The notes beneath the pieces are model-generated. The model was not told where the DNA came from and made no database searches. It saw nothing but the letters and a program-made list of their open reading frames with translations. A program made the position numbers and the translations under genes. From Actinomycetota bacterium (GTDB lineage: Bacteria > Actinomycetota > Actinomycetes > Propionibacteriales > Nocardioidaceae), in contig WLJH01000005.1 of the NCBI GenBank assembly GCA_009701885.1, forward strand, positions 85,195 through 149,194: a stretch of 64,000 nt of DNA. Direction: 5' to 3'. This document shows positions 24,104 to 33,000 of this stretch, piece after piece; position 1 is the stretch's first letter; each line of letters opens with the position of its first letter.

Positions 24104-25306
24104 ATGAAGCTAGCGATCCTCTCCCGCGCACCCCGCTCGTACAGTACGCAGCGCCTGCGCACCGCCGCGCTGGACCGTGGGCACACGGTCAAGGTGCTCA
24201 ACACCCTGCGCTTCGGCATCGACCTGTCGGGTGACGAGCCGGACCTGCAGTTCCGCGGCAAGCAGCTCTCGCACTACGACGCGATCCTGCCGAGGATCGG
24301 CAACTCCATCACCTACTTCGGCACCGCGGTGGTGCGGCAGTTCGAGCAGATGGACGTCTACACGCCCAACACCTCGTGGGGCATCGCCAACAGCCGCGAC
24401 AAGCTCCGCGCGACCCAGATCCTGTCCCGCCACCAGATCGGGATGCCGGCCACGACCTTCGTCCAGGGTCGCGGCGACGTGATCCCCGCGATCGAGCGGG
24501 TCGGCGGGGCGCCGGTCGTCATCAAGCTGCTCGAGGGCACCCAGGGCATCGGCGTCATCCTCGCCCCGGACATCAAGGTCGCCGAGGCGATCATCGAGAC
24601 GCTGCAGTCGACCCGGCAGAACGTGCTGATCCAGCGCTTCGTCAAGGAGTCCAAGGGCCGCGACATCCGCGCCCTGGTCGTCGGAGACCGGGTCGTGGCG
24701 GCGATGCGCCGGGTCGCGCAGGGCGACGAGTTCCGCTCCAACGTGCACCGCGGCGGGTCCGTGGAGCCGGTCGACCTCGACCCGGCCTTCGAGCGCGCGG
24801 CCGTGCGGTCGGCCCAGATCATGGGCCTGCGGGTCGCGGGCGTCGACATGCTCGAGGGCAACGACGGTCCGCTGGTGATGGAGGTCAACTCCTCCCCGGG
24901 CCTGGAGGGGATCGAGACCGCCACCAAGCTCGATGTCGCCGGCGCGATCATCGACTACATCGACAACCAGGTCGCCTTCCCCGAGATCGACGTGCGGCAG
25001 CGGCTGACCGTCTCGACGGGGTACGGCGTCGCCGAGATCCAGGTCGGTGAGGCCTCCGACCTCGTGGGCAAGACGCTCGGGCAGTCGAGCCTGCGGGAGA
25101 AGGACATCAGTGCGCTGACCCTGCACCGCGGCACCCAGGTCATCCCCAACCCCAACGCCCAGCACGTCCTCGAGGCCGGCGACCGGCTGCTCTGCTTCGG
25201 CAAGCTCGAGGAGATGCGCTCGATGATCCCCAGCCGTCGCAAGCGCAGCCGCAAGCTGAAGAAGCTGCCCAAGGAGCCGATCCACGACGTGCCGCCCGCG
25301 GGCTGA
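24104..25306 (+). CDS. rimK: RimK-family ATP-grasp glutamate ligase fused to a TrkA-C domain
   Basis: RimK adds glutamates to the C-terminus of ribosomal protein S6 or makes poly-glutamate. MKLAILSRAPRSYSTQRLRT opens the protein; DAILPRIGNSITYFG and VVIKLLEGTQGIGVILA (ATP loop), RDIRALVVGDRVVAAMRR and VMEVNSSPGLEGIE (about residues 257-270, metal-binding Asn/Glu) are classic RimK. E. coli RimK ends near residue 300; here about 90 more follow, VGEASDLVGKTLGQSSLREK through NAQHVLEAGDRLLCFGKLEE, a TrkA-C (RCK_C) domain that binds small ligands such as nucleotides, then a Lys/Arg tail. The fusion suggests ligand-controlled activity. A GTG at 24098 is an alternative start. Confidence 0.9.
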   Translation: MKLAILSRAPRSYSTQRLRTAALDRGHTVKVLNTLRFGIDLSGDEPDLQFRGKQLSHYDAILPRIGNSITYFGTAVVRQFEQMDVYTPNTSWGIANSRDKLRATQILSRHQIGMPATTFVQGRGDVIPAIERVGGAPVVIKLLEGTQGIGVILAPDIKVAEAIIETLQSTRQNVLIQRFVKESKGRDIRALVVGDRVVAAMRRVAQGDEFRSNVHRGGSVEPVDLDPAFERAAVRSAQIMGLRVAGVDMLEGNDGPLVMEVNSSPGLEGIETATKLDVAGAIIDYIDNQVAFPEIDVRQRLTVSTGYGVAEIQVGEASDLVGKTLGQSSLREKDISALTLHRGTQVIPNPNAQHVLEAGDRLLCFGKLEEMRSMIPSRRKRSRKLKKLPKEPIHDVPPAG

Positions 25307-25336
25307 GGCCTCTGCTGGGTCCTGCCCGCGCTGCCT

Positions 25337-25386
25337 GGGACGTCATACGGAGGGGAGGAACCGACCTCCCGTCCGTATGACGTCCC
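25337..25386. terminator. Bidirectional terminator between rimK and the ABC permease
   Basis: GGGACGTCATACGG and CCGTATGACGTCCC form a perfect 14-bp stem, extended inward by GGGAGG/CCTCCC. It lies exactly between the convergent rimK and drrB-like genes. No U tract, usual in GC-rich actinobacteria. Confidence 0.8.
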
Positions 25387-25401
25387 GCGGGACCGGCGGG
25401 C

Positions 25402-26262
25402 TCAGGCCTTGCCGGCCGAGAGGCGGTACTGCCGGACCGAGAGCGGCACGAAGACCAGCAGGATGATCGCGACCCAGATGAGGGTGTAGATCTCGGCGTT
25501 CTGCTGGGGCCAGGCGTCGGGTGCGGGGATGCTCGGATCGATGTTGCCGAAGAGCTCGCGGCTGGCCTGCGTGAGCGCGGAGACCGGGTTCCACTCCACC
25601 AGCGTGCGCAGGAACCCGCTGAAGGACTCCAGCGGCACGAAGGCGTTGGAGACGAACGTCAGCGGCATGATCACGATGAACGAGGCGTTGTTGATGACCT
25701 CGACGCTCGGGACCATCAGGCCGACCCAGGCCATGACCCAGCTGACGGCGTACGCGAAGAGCAGCAGCAGCCCGAAGCCGAGGATCGCGTCGACGACGCC
25801 CTCGCGGATGCGCCAGCCGACGGCCAGGCCGGTCAGCGCCATGATGATCAGGCTCAGCACGTTGTAGACGACGTCGGAGGTCGTGCGGCCGACGAGCACC
25901 GCGGCCGGCGACATCGGCAGCGACCGGAAGCGGTCGATGATGCCCTTCTGCATGTCCTCGGCCAGGCCGGCGCCGGTGAAGGTGGCGCCGAAGACGACGG
26001 TCTGGGCGAAGATCCCGGCGATGAGGAACTCGCGGTAGGCGACCTCGCCGCCCGGGTCGATCGCGCCGCCGAAGACGAAGGCGAACAGCAGCACGAACAT
26101 GATCGGGCTGATCAGGACGAAGACGAGCACCTCGGGCACCCGCTTGATCTTGATCAGGTTGCGCTTGGCGACGACCCAGCCGTCGGTGAGGGCGCGCACG
26201 ACGCCGTTGGGACGGGCCTGCTCGAGCGGGCTGGCAGGCGAGGAGGGGGCGGGCGTGGTCAT
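25402..26262 (-). CDS. DrrB-like ABC-2 transporter permease
   Basis: A 286-residue ABC-2 type membrane subunit of a drug or lipid exporter. Six hydrophobic segments are visible, including VFVLISPIMFVLLFAFVFGG, LSLIIMALTGLAVGW, FGLLLLFAYAVSWVMAWVGL, FIVIMPLTFVSNAFVPLESF (with the conserved FVP motif) and IWVAIILLVFVPLSV. The amphipathic segment RFRSLPMSPAAVLVGR is typical of DrrB. ATG at 26262 overlaps the ATPase stop (ATGA). Together with the ATPase it forms a two-gene exporter. Confidence 0.92.
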   Translation of the reverse strand: MTTPAPSSPASPLEQARPNGVVRALTDGWVVAKRNLIKIKRVPEVLVFVLISPIMFVLLFAFVFGGAIDPGGEVAYREFLIAGIFAQTVVFGATFTGAGLAEDMQKGIIDRFRSLPMSPAAVLVGRTTSDVVYNVLSLIIMALTGLAVGWRIREGVVDAILGFGLLLLFAYAVSWVMAWVGLMVPSVEVINNASFIVIMPLTFVSNAFVPLESFSGFLRTLVEWNPVSALTQASRELFGNIDPSIPAPDAWPQQNAEIYTLIWVAIILLVFVPLSVRQYRLSAGKA

Positions 26263-27248
26263 CGGGTCACCTCGGCGGTCGGGTCGGTCGTGGCGTCGGC
26301 AGCGGCGTCCTCGCTGGCGTGGCCGGTGAGGGTCAGGAAGACGTCGTCGAGGGTGGGTCGGCGCAGGCCGACGTCGAGGACCTCGACCCGCTCGCGCTCG
26401 AGGCCCTCGAGCAGCCGCCGCAGCGACCCGACGCCGCCGTCGACGGCGGCGGTGAGCTCGCGGCCGTTCTCGGCCACCCCGATCTCGCCGGTGGCGACCT
26501 CCGCCATCAGCCGCCGGACCCGGTCGCGGTCGGCGGGGTGGGCCAGCACGACCTCCACCCGCTCGCCGCCGGTCTGGGCCTTGAGCTGGTCGGCGGTGCC
26601 GCGCGCGATCGCCCGGCCGTGGTCGATCACGAGGATGTCGTCGGCGAGCCGGTCGGCCTCCTCGAGGTACTGCGTCGTCAGCAGCAGGGTCGCACCCGAG
26701 GCCACCAGCTCGCGGATGACGTCCCACATGCCCACGCGGCTGCGCGGGTCCAGGCCCGTGGTCGGCTCGTCGAGCACCAGCACCGGCGGGGCCGCCACGA
26801 GCGCACCGGCCAGGTCGAGGCGGCGGCGCATGCCGCCCGAGTATGTCTTGGAGGGGCGGTCCCCGGCCTCGGCCAGGTCGAAGCGCTCCAGCAGCTCCCG
26901 GGCACGGGCCCGGGCCGCCGTGCGGGACATGCCGTAGAGGCGCCCGACCATCTCGAGGTTCTCGAAGCCGGTCAGGTGCTCGTCGACGGCGGCGTACTGA
27001 CCCGACAGGCCGATGCGCGAGCGCACCCCGTCGGGGTCTGCGAGCACGTCGACGCCGGCGACGACGGCCGAGCCGGCGTCGGGCTTGAGCAGCGTGGTCA
27101 GCACGCGCACGGCGGTGGTCTTGCCGGCGCCGTTGGGGCCCAGGAGCGCCAGCACCTTGCCCTCGGGCACGTCGAGGTCGAGCCCGGCGAGGGCCTCGAC
27201 GTCCTTGTACCTCTTCACCAGGCCGGTGGCCCTGATCATGTCGGTCAT
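26259..27248 (-). CDS. DrrA-like ABC transporter ATPase
   Basis: A 329-residue ATP-binding subunit driving the adjacent permease. Walker A is LLGPNGAGKTTAVRVL (about residues 36-50), signature YSGGMRRRLDLA, Walker B LVLDEPTTGLDP, and the switch is TTQYLEEAD, where Gln replaces the usual His, as in the daunorubicin-resistance DrrA group. The C-terminal extension with LRRPTLDDVFLTLTGH is also diagnostic of DrrA. ATG at 27248 was chosen because it begins the domain (MTDMIRATGLVKRY). Divergent from a P450 gene 200 bases away, the exporter could serve that locus; the substrate is unknown. Confidence 0.93.
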   Translation of the reverse strand: MTDMIRATGLVKRYKDVEALAGLDLDVPEGKVLALLGPNGAGKTTAVRVLTTLLKPDAGSAVVAGVDVLADPDGVRSRIGLSGQYAAVDEHLTGFENLEMVGRLYGMSRTAARARARELLERFDLAEAGDRPSKTYSGGMRRRLDLAGALVAAPPVLVLDEPTTGLDPRSRVGMWDVIRELVASGATLLLTTQYLEEADRLADDILVIDHGRAIARGTADQLKAQTGGERVEVVLAHPADRDRVRRLMAEVATGEIGVAENGRELTAAVDGGVGSLRRLLEGLERERVEVLDVGLRRPTLDDVFLTLTGHASEDAAADATTDPTAEVTR

Positions 27249-27445
27249 CGCGTCCTCGGGTCTGCAGGGGGCTGCGGGGATGTGCGGGGTGGGTGCCGCG
27301 TCCGCGGCTGACGGCACCTGACGATGCCGTGCGCAGGCTATGGACCGCCACCGACATTCGGACTCATCGGTGCGCGCCACCCTGGACACCGGCGGTCGCG
27401 TGGTCCAGCGTGTGCCGCGTGGATGGACGGGCGGACACACGGGCG

Positions 27446-28651
27446 GTGACCTTCCGGCAACGGGGGGGCGAGGACTGGGCGGACCCCTGGGCGGAGTACG
27501 CCGCGCTGCGCGACCACGACCCGGTGCACCACGTGGTGCCGCACGCCCGGCCCGACCACGACTTCTACGTGCTGTCCCGGCACGCCGATGTCCTCGCCGC
27601 CGCGGTCGACACCGCGACCTTCTCCTCCGCGCAGGGCCTGACGACGGCGTACGGCGAGCTGGAGGCGCTCGGCCTGGCCGAGCCACCGCTGGTCATGCAG
27701 GACCCGCCGACGCACACGGCCTTCCGCAAGCTGGTGGCCCGGGGGTTCACGCCGCGCCAGGTGGGCGACCTGGAGCCGGTCGTGCGCGACTTCGTGCGCG
27801 AGCGGCTGCCCGCGTTGGCCGACGGCGGGGACGTCGTGGAGGCGCTCTTCAAGCCGCTGCCGAGCATGGTGGTGGCGCACTACCTCGGCGTGCCCGAGGC
27901 CGACCGGGCGTCCTTCGACGGCTGGACGGAGGCGATCGTGGCCGCCGGCGGATCCGGTGACGCCCTGTCCGCGGCCGAGGCGGCCGGCGAGATGCTCACC
28001 TACTTCGCCGCGCTCGTGGAGCGGCGCCGGCGCGAGTTGCGCGAGCGGCCCGGCACCGACCCCGGGCCGGACACCGTCTCCCACCTCGTGGCGGCCGGTC
28101 GCGCCGACGACCCCGACGGGCTGGTCGCGGTGCTGGGCTACGTCTTCACGATGGTCACCGGCGGCAACGACACCACCACCGGTCTGCTCGGCGGCGCCGT
28201 CCAGCTGCTCGCCGACGCCCCCGAGGAGCGCGCACGACTGGTCTCCGGCGAGGTGCCGGTCGACGTGGCGGTGGAGGAGCTGCTCCGGCTCACCTCGCCC
28301 GTGCAGGGGTTGGCGCGCACCGCCACCCGCGACGTAGAGCTGCACGGCGTACGCATCCCCGAGGGCCGCAAGGTCCTGCTGCTGTACGCCGCCGGCAACC
28401 GCGACCCGCGGCGCTACGGCCCCGACGCCGAGCGGCTCGACGTGGGGCGTCGGCCGAGCCAGGTCCTCAGCTTCTCCCAGGGCAGCCACCACTGCCTCGG
28501 AGCGGCCGTCGCCCGGCTGCAGGCGCGGGTGGCGCTGGAGGAGCTGCTCGCGGCGTACCCGGGCTTCGAGGTCGGCACCGCGGGTGTCACCTGGGCGCCG
28601 GGCCCCTACGTCCGGCGGCCGCTCTCGGTGCCGTTCGTGGGTCGCCCGTGA
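27446..28651 (+). CDS. Cytochrome P450
   Basis: A soluble bacterial class I P450 monooxygenase of about 401 residues. The I-helix motif is VTGGNDTTTG, the K-helix ExxR is EELLR, and the heme loop FSQGSHHCLGAAVARLQARV has the Cys ligand. Start is uncertain: GTG at 27446 gives TFRQRGGEDWADPW, the usual beginning, while GTG at 27410 would add 12 residues; neither has a good Shine-Dalgarno. The stop overlaps the GTG of the sugar kinase, so it is transcribed with pseudouridine-catabolism genes. No ferredoxin or reductase gene is nearby. Substrate unknown. Confidence 0.92.
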   Translation: MTFRQRGGEDWADPWAEYAALRDHDPVHHVVPHARPDHDFYVLSRHADVLAAAVDTATFSSAQGLTTAYGELEALGLAEPPLVMQDPPTHTAFRKLVARGFTPRQVGDLEPVVRDFVRERLPALADGGDVVEALFKPLPSMVVAHYLGVPEADRASFDGWTEAIVAAGGSGDALSAAEAAGEMLTYFAALVERRRRELRERPGTDPGPDTVSHLVAAGRADDPDGLVAVLGYVFTMVTGGNDTTTGLLGGAVQLLADAPEERARLVSGEVPVDVAVEELLRLTSPVQGLARTATRDVELHGVRIPEGRKVLLLYAAGNRDPRRYGPDAERLDVGRRPSQVLSFSQGSHHCLGAAVARLQARVALEELLAAYPGFEVGTAGVTWAPGPYVRRPLSVPFVGRP

Positions 28652-29526
28652 CGGGCGTCGGCCCGGTCGTCGTGGTGGGCGGCATCAACGCCGACCTCAA
28701 GGCCCGCACCAGCGCCCCGCTCGTGCCCGGCACCTCCAACCCCGGCACCGCCACGCTCACCCCGGGCGGGGTCGGGCGCAACGTCGCGGAGAACCTCGCG
28801 CGCCTCGGCACCCCCGTGGCGCTGGTCGGCGTCGTGGGCGAGGACACCATGGGGACGCTGGTGCTCGAGGCGACGGCGGCGGCCGGCGTCGACGTCGCGG
28901 CCGTGCGGCGCCGCCCGGGGCCGACCGGCTCCTACACCGCCCTGCTGGACCACCGCGGCGAGCTGGTCGCCGGGGTCGCCGACATGTCGGCGACCGACGA
29001 CCTCGCCCCCGTCGACGTGCCGCCCGCGCTGGTCGCCTCGGCCGCCCTGCTGGTGCTCGACGGCAACCTGCGCGTCGACACCTTCGCCGCGGCCCGGGAG
29101 CTGGCGCGCGCGGCCGGGGTGCCGGTCGTCGTCGACCCCGTGAGCGTGCCGAAGGCGACCCGGCTCGCACCCGAGCTGCGCGACCTGCGCTGCGTCACGC
29201 CCAACGCCGAGGAGCTCGTCGCGCTCGGCGGCGCCGCGGTGCTGCACGCCCAGGGGTGCGCGCTGGTGTGGGAGCGGCTGGGCGCCGCCGGTTCCCGCCT
29301 GCACGTGGCCGGGTCGCCGCCGGTGGAGGTGGCCGTGGGAGTGCTGGAGGCGGAGGTCGTGGACGTCACCGGTGCGGGCGACGCGATGCTCGCGGCGTGG
29401 TGCCACGCGGTCCTCGGGGGTGCGGGGGACGCCGAGGCGGCGGCGTACGCCCAGGAGGCCGCGGCGCTCACCGTGGCCTCCCCGCTCACCGTGCGCCCCG
29501 ACCTGCGGGAGATGCTGGCCCGATGA
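28648..29526 (+). CDS. psuK: PfkB-family kinase, probable pseudouridine kinase
   Basis: A ribokinase-fold sugar kinase of 292 residues. VVVVGGINADLKARTSAPL at the start, GGVGRNVAENLARLG (substrate site) and DVTGAGDAMLAAW (about 235-247, catalytic Asp in GAGD) are the PfkB signatures. Pseudouridine kinase makes pseudouridine 5'-phosphate, the substrate of PsuG, whose gene follows with a four-base overlap; this context makes PsuK the best call over other PfkB kinases. GTG overlaps the P450 stop. Confidence 0.85.
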   Translation: MTGVGPVVVVGGINADLKARTSAPLVPGTSNPGTATLTPGGVGRNVAENLARLGTPVALVGVVGEDTMGTLVLEATAAAGVDVAAVRRRPGPTGSYTALLDHRGELVAGVADMSATDDLAPVDVPPALVASAALLVLDGNLRVDTFAAARELARAAGVPVVVDPVSVPKATRLAPELRDLRCVTPNAEELVALGGAAVLHAQGCALVWERLGAAGSRLHVAGSPPVEVAVGVLEAEVVDVTGAGDAMLAAWCHAVLGGAGDAEAAAYAQEAAALTVASPLTVRPDLREMLAR

Positions 29527-30446
29527 GCCGTCCGACGCCGCACCCGATGCTGACCCTCACCGACGAGGTCGCCACCGCCCTGCGCGAGGGGCGACCGGTC
29601 GTGGCGCTGGAGTCGACGATCATCAGCCACGGCATGCCCTACCCCGACAACGTCGCCATGGCGCTGGAGGTCGAGGGGATCGTCCGCTCGTGCGGCGCCG
29701 TGCCGGCGACCATCGCGGTGCTCGACGGCCGCCCGCGGATCGGGCTGACCGGCGAGGACCTCGAGCTGCTCGCCTCGCACCCCGACGTGGTGAAGGCCAG
29801 CGTGCGGGACCTGCCGTACGTCGCCGCGCGCGGTCTGCACGGTGCCACCACCGTCGCCGCCACGATGCGGCTCGCGGCGATGGCCGGCATCGAGGTCTTC
29901 GTGACCGGCGGCCTGGGCGGGGTGCACCAGGGGGCCGCGACCTCGATGGACGTCTCCGCCGACCTCACCGAGCTCTCCCGCACCCGGGTCGCGGTCGTCT
30001 CGGCCGGGGTGAAGTCGATCCTCGACATCGGGCTGACCCTCGAGGTGCTCGAGACCCTGGGCGTCCCGGTGCTGGTCGAGGGGGCCGAGGAGTTCCCGTC
30101 GTTCTACTCCCGCGCCAGCGGCTTCGCCGCGCCGATGCGGGTCGACGGCGCGGACGAGGCGGCTGCCGTCGTACGCGCCACGTGGGACCTGGGGCTCGAC
30201 TGCGGCGTCGCCATCGCCCACCCCGTCCCCGCCGAGGACGAGATCCCCGCCGAGGAGATCGGCGTGGTCATCGACCGGGCCCTGGCCGACATGGCCGCCC
30301 TGGGCATCACCGGCAAGGCCACCACGCCCTACCTGCTCGGCCGGATCGTCGAGCTCACCGACGGCTCCTCCCTGGCCACCAACATCGCCTTGGTCCGGGC
30401 CAACGCGGCGTACGGCGCCGCCCTGGCCGCCGCCCTCGCCGGCTGA
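29523..30446 (+). CDS. psuG: Pseudouridine-5'-phosphate glycosidase
   Basis: PsuG splits the C-C glycosidic bond of pseudouridine 5'-phosphate to uracil and ribose 5-phosphate. The 307-residue protein has VVALESTIISHGMPYPDN (Glu acid near residue 30), VVKASVRDLPYVAARGLHGA (active-site Lys region), ATTVAATMRLA, VFVTGGLGGVHQGA and STDLTE-like SADLTELSRT, all in family order. ATG overlaps the kinase stop. The downstream side is a tandem repeat array. Confidence 0.95.
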   Translation: MSRPTPHPMLTLTDEVATALREGRPVVALESTIISHGMPYPDNVAMALEVEGIVRSCGAVPATIAVLDGRPRIGLTGEDLELLASHPDVVKASVRDLPYVAARGLHGATTVAATMRLAAMAGIEVFVTGGLGGVHQGAATSMDVSADLTELSRTRVAVVSAGVKSILDIGLTLEVLETLGVPVLVEGAEEFPSFYSRASGFAAPMRVDGADEAAAVVRATWDLGLDCGVAIAHPVPAEDEIPAEEIGVVIDRALADMAALGITGKATTPYLLGRIVELTDGSSLATNIALVRANAAYGAALAAALAG

Positions 30447-30481
30447 TCCTCGTTCCTCCGTGCTGCTCCCGGGGTCTCCGT

Positions 30482-30679
30482 TGACCCGCCCCGTCTTAGG
30501 GGGTGACCTGCCCTGTTTTCGGGGGTGACCCGCCCCGTTTTCGAGAGTGACCCGTCGCGTCCTCGGGAGGATCGAAGATGCGGCGGGTCAGCACCGAAGT
30601 TGCGACGGGTCAGCACCGAAGACGCGGCGGGTCGGCCCCGAAGTTGCAGCGGGTCAGCACCGAAGTTGCGACGGGTCAG
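30482..30679. repeat. Phased 22-bp tandem repeat array that inverts at its centre
   Basis: Nine contiguous units of exactly 22 bases. Units 1-4 (30482-30569) follow TGACCCGCCCCGTTTTCGGG plus two G; units 5-9 (30570-30679) are the opposite orientation, for example CACCGAAGTTGCGACGGGTC plus AG. Orientation flips at 30569/30570 without breaking the 22-base phase. The array fills the gap between convergent psuG and the MFS gene, whose stop codon lies in the last unit. Arms can pair into long hairpins, so it may act as a terminator, but the phased copies suggest expansion of a minisatellite. Confidence 0.9.
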
Positions 30680-32022
30680 CGGGGGGTCGGGGCGGTGGTG
30701 ACCCGGTAGCGGACGAACGAGGGGACCAGGACAGCGGCGACGACGACGCCGACCACGACGAGGACTCCGCCGCCGGCCGCGGCGGCGCCGGCCCCGACGG
30801 CTGCGGCGGTGGCGCCGTGCGCGACGTCGGCGACCCGGGGGCCGCCGGCGACGACCACGGTGAAGACCCCTTGCAGGCGGCCGCGGACCGCGTCGGCCGC
30901 CGCGCTCTGCAGCATCGAGGACCGGAACGCCGCGGAGGCCATGTCGGCAGCACCGCCGACGACGAGCATCAGCAGCGCGACCACCAGCATCAGCCGCTGC
31001 CAGGACTCCCCGAAGGCCCCGGCCAGCAGCACCGCGACGCCGAAACCGGCCATCGCCAGGCCCCACACCACGATGCAGACCACGACCGCCAGCCCCTGGC
31101 GCGAGACCCGCGACACCCACCCGCTGAGCACGCCGCCGACCACGGCGCCGGCGGGGATGCCGGCGAAGAGCAGCGCGAAGACCAGCCCGCCCTCGGCCGG
31201 TCCGCCGAAGTCACGGTTGGCGATCTCGGGGAAGAGCGCCCGCGGCATCCCGAAGACCATCGCGATGATGTCGACGACGAAGGACATCAGCAGCACCGGC
31301 TGGTGGCGCAGGTAGGCGAAGCCGTCGACCACCGCGCGCACCCCGGGCACCCCGCCGACGACCCCGTCGACGGCGAGCGGCGGCAGCCGCAGCACGGCGT
31401 AGATCGTCGCGAGCAGGCAGAGCGTGTCGGCGGCGTACAACCAGGCGAAGCCCGTGAACGGGATGAGGATCCCGGCGACCAGAGGCCCGGCGATGGCGCC
31501 GGCCTGGAAGACGGTCATGTTGAGCGAGTTGGCCGCGGGCAGCAGCTCGTCGGGCAGCAGCTTGGGCAGGAGCGCGGCGCGCGTGGGCTGGTTGACCGCG
31601 AAGAAGGCCTGCTGCACCGAGAACAGCGACAGCAGCAGCCACACGTTGGTCGAGCCGGCGAAGGCCTGGGCCGCGAACAGTCCGCTGGTCACGACCAGCC
31701 CGAGCGTCGTGACGACCAGGATCGAGCGGCGGTCGAAAACGTCGGCCAGCGCTCCGCCGTACAGGCCGAAGACCACGAGCGGGACGAGCCCGAACACCCC
31801 CGTGAGCCCGACGTACGCCGAGGAGCCGGTGTCGGCGTAGATCTGGGCCGGGACCGCGACGACCGTGAGCTGGGCGCCGATGACCGTGATGATGTTGGCG
31901 GTCCACAGGCGACGGAAGTCCGGGACCCGCAGCGGTCGGGTGTCCGCGGTCAGCCCGCGCAGCCGCCCGCCGCGTCCTGCCGCTGCCCCGCCCGCCACGG
32001 CTGGGAACCTACGCCGGGTCAC
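30676..32022 (-). CDS. MFS transporter (MFS_3, multidrug-type)
   Basis: A 448-residue major-facilitator exporter with about 12 membrane segments. RPLRVPDFRRLWTANIITVI is the typical opening, followed by GLYGGALADVFDRRSILVVT (the loop 2-3 motif), QAFFAVNQPTRAALLPKLLP and NSLNMTVFQAGAIAGPLVAG, which are characteristic of the enterobactin-exporter/MFS_3 group. GTG at 32022 gives MTRRRF; GTG at 31998 is an alternative. No clear ribosome-binding site for either. The C-terminus falls in a tandem repeat array. Substrate unknown. Confidence 0.9.
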   Translation of the reverse strand: MTRRRFPAVAGGAAAGRGGRLRGLTADTRPLRVPDFRRLWTANIITVIGAQLTVVAVPAQIYADTGSSAYVGLTGVFGLVPLVVFGLYGGALADVFDRRSILVVTTLGLVVTSGLFAAQAFAGSTNVWLLLSLFSVQQAFFAVNQPTRAALLPKLLPDELLPAANSLNMTVFQAGAIAGPLVAGILIPFTGFAWLYAADTLCLLATIYAVLRLPPLAVDGVVGGVPGVRAVVDGFAYLRHQPVLLMSFVVDIIAMVFGMPRALFPEIANRDFGGPAEGGLVFALLFAGIPAGAVVGGVLSGWVSRVSRQGLAVVVCIVVWGLAMAGFGVAVLLAGAFGESWQRLMLVVALLMLVVGGAADMASAAFRSSMLQSAAADAVRGRLQGVFTVVVAGGPRVADVAHGATAAAVGAGAAAAGGGVLVVVGVVVAAVLVPSFVRYRVTTAPTPR

Positions 32023-32103
32023 GAGCGCGCAACGAACCGGCGTCCCGCGTTGCGACCGCGGCAGGCCTTGCTGTCTGCTGGCCCCCGGACAGGAGGTCAT
32101 CTG

Positions 32104-33000
32104 GTGACGGTCGTCGATGCCGACGTCGACTTCGGGGAGCTGGACAGGCGGGGCGGGCTGGGCGTGCGGTGCCTGGGCGTCGTGCACCTGTACCGCACCT
32201 TCGAGGGCCACGACGTCGTCGCGCTCCAGGGGGTCGACCTCTCCGTCCGACCCGGGGAACGGGTCGCGTTCCTGGGGCCCTCGGGCTCGGGCAAGTCGAC
32301 GCTGCTGACCCTGCTCGGCGGCATCCAGCGCCCCAGCGCGGGCCGGATCTTCCTGGGCGAGCACGAGATCTCGCGGCTGCCCGAGACCGAGCTGGCGCGG
32401 CTGCGCAGCCGCCGGGTCAGCACGATGCTCCAGGGCGCCACCCGCAACCTGCTGCCCTACGCCACCGCACGGCAGAACATCGCCTTCGCGCGTCTGGCCC
32501 TCACCTCCGCCGAGCGCAAGGAGGTCGCCCCCGACCGCGAGCTGCTCGCCCGCGTGGGCCTGGAGGGCGTCGCCGACCAGGTCGTCAGCACGATGTCCGG
32601 CGGGCAGCGCCAGCGCCTCGCGCTCGCCTGCGCGGTCTCGACGGGGCCGCAGCTGCTGCTGGCCGACGAGCCGACCAGCCAGCTCTCCCACGAGGACCGC
32701 GACGCCGTCATCGGCCTGGTCCACGAGCTCGGCGACGAGCTCGGCACGACCATCATCGTGGTGACCCACCAGCCCGAGGTCGCCGCGACCTTCCCGCGCA
32801 CGATCACGATGAAGGGCGGCCGGGTCGGGCTGGAGGGCCGCGACGGCGCGGAGTACGTCGTCATCGGCGCCGAGGGCGTCGTCCACCTGCCGACCCACCT
32901 GGCCGAGCAGTGGCCGCAGGGCACGCTGGTGCGCATCGAGCCCGAGGCCGCCGACCGGCTCGTCGTGTCCAGGTCGGCGGAGTCGGAGGAGGACGCGTGA
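32104..33000 (+). CDS. ABC transporter ATPase (LolD/MacB-type), first of operon
   Basis: A 298-residue ATPase. Walker A GPSGSGKSTLLTLLGG (about 57-72), signature STMSGGQRQRLALA, Walker B LLLADEPTSQLSHEDRD and switch VVTHQPEVA are intact. The D-loop reads SQLSHED instead of S-x-L-D, so the usual Asp is Ser. The first 17 residues precede a VHLYRTFEGHDVVALQGVDL core. GTG at 32104 has AGGAGG seven bases upstream. It starts a four-gene overlapping operon with a second ATPase and two large FtsX-type permeases; two different ATPases may form an asymmetric pair. Confidence 0.93.
   Translation: MTVVDADVDFGELDRRGGLGVRCLGVVHLYRTFEGHDVVALQGVDLSVRPGERVAFLGPSGSGKSTLLTLLGGIQRPSAGRIFLGEHEISRLPETELARLRSRRVSTMLQGATRNLLPYATARQNIAFARLALTSAERKEVAPDRELLARVGLEGVADQVVSTMSGGQRQRLALACAVSTGPQLLLADEPTSQLSHEDRDAVIGLVHELGDELGTTIIVVTHQPEVAATFPRTITMKGGRVGLEGRDGAEYVVIGAEGVVHLPTHLAEQWPQGTLVRIEPEAADRLVVSRSAESEEDA

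Noticed and set aside
30482..30679. CRISPR-like array
   Set aside because: Units are contiguous with no spacers and the orientation flips midway; no cas gene is present.
30547..32103. Plus-strand extension upstream of the first ABC ATPase
   Set aside because: It is antisense to the MFS transporter. The GTG at 32104 has a strong ribosome-binding site, so the extension is not used.
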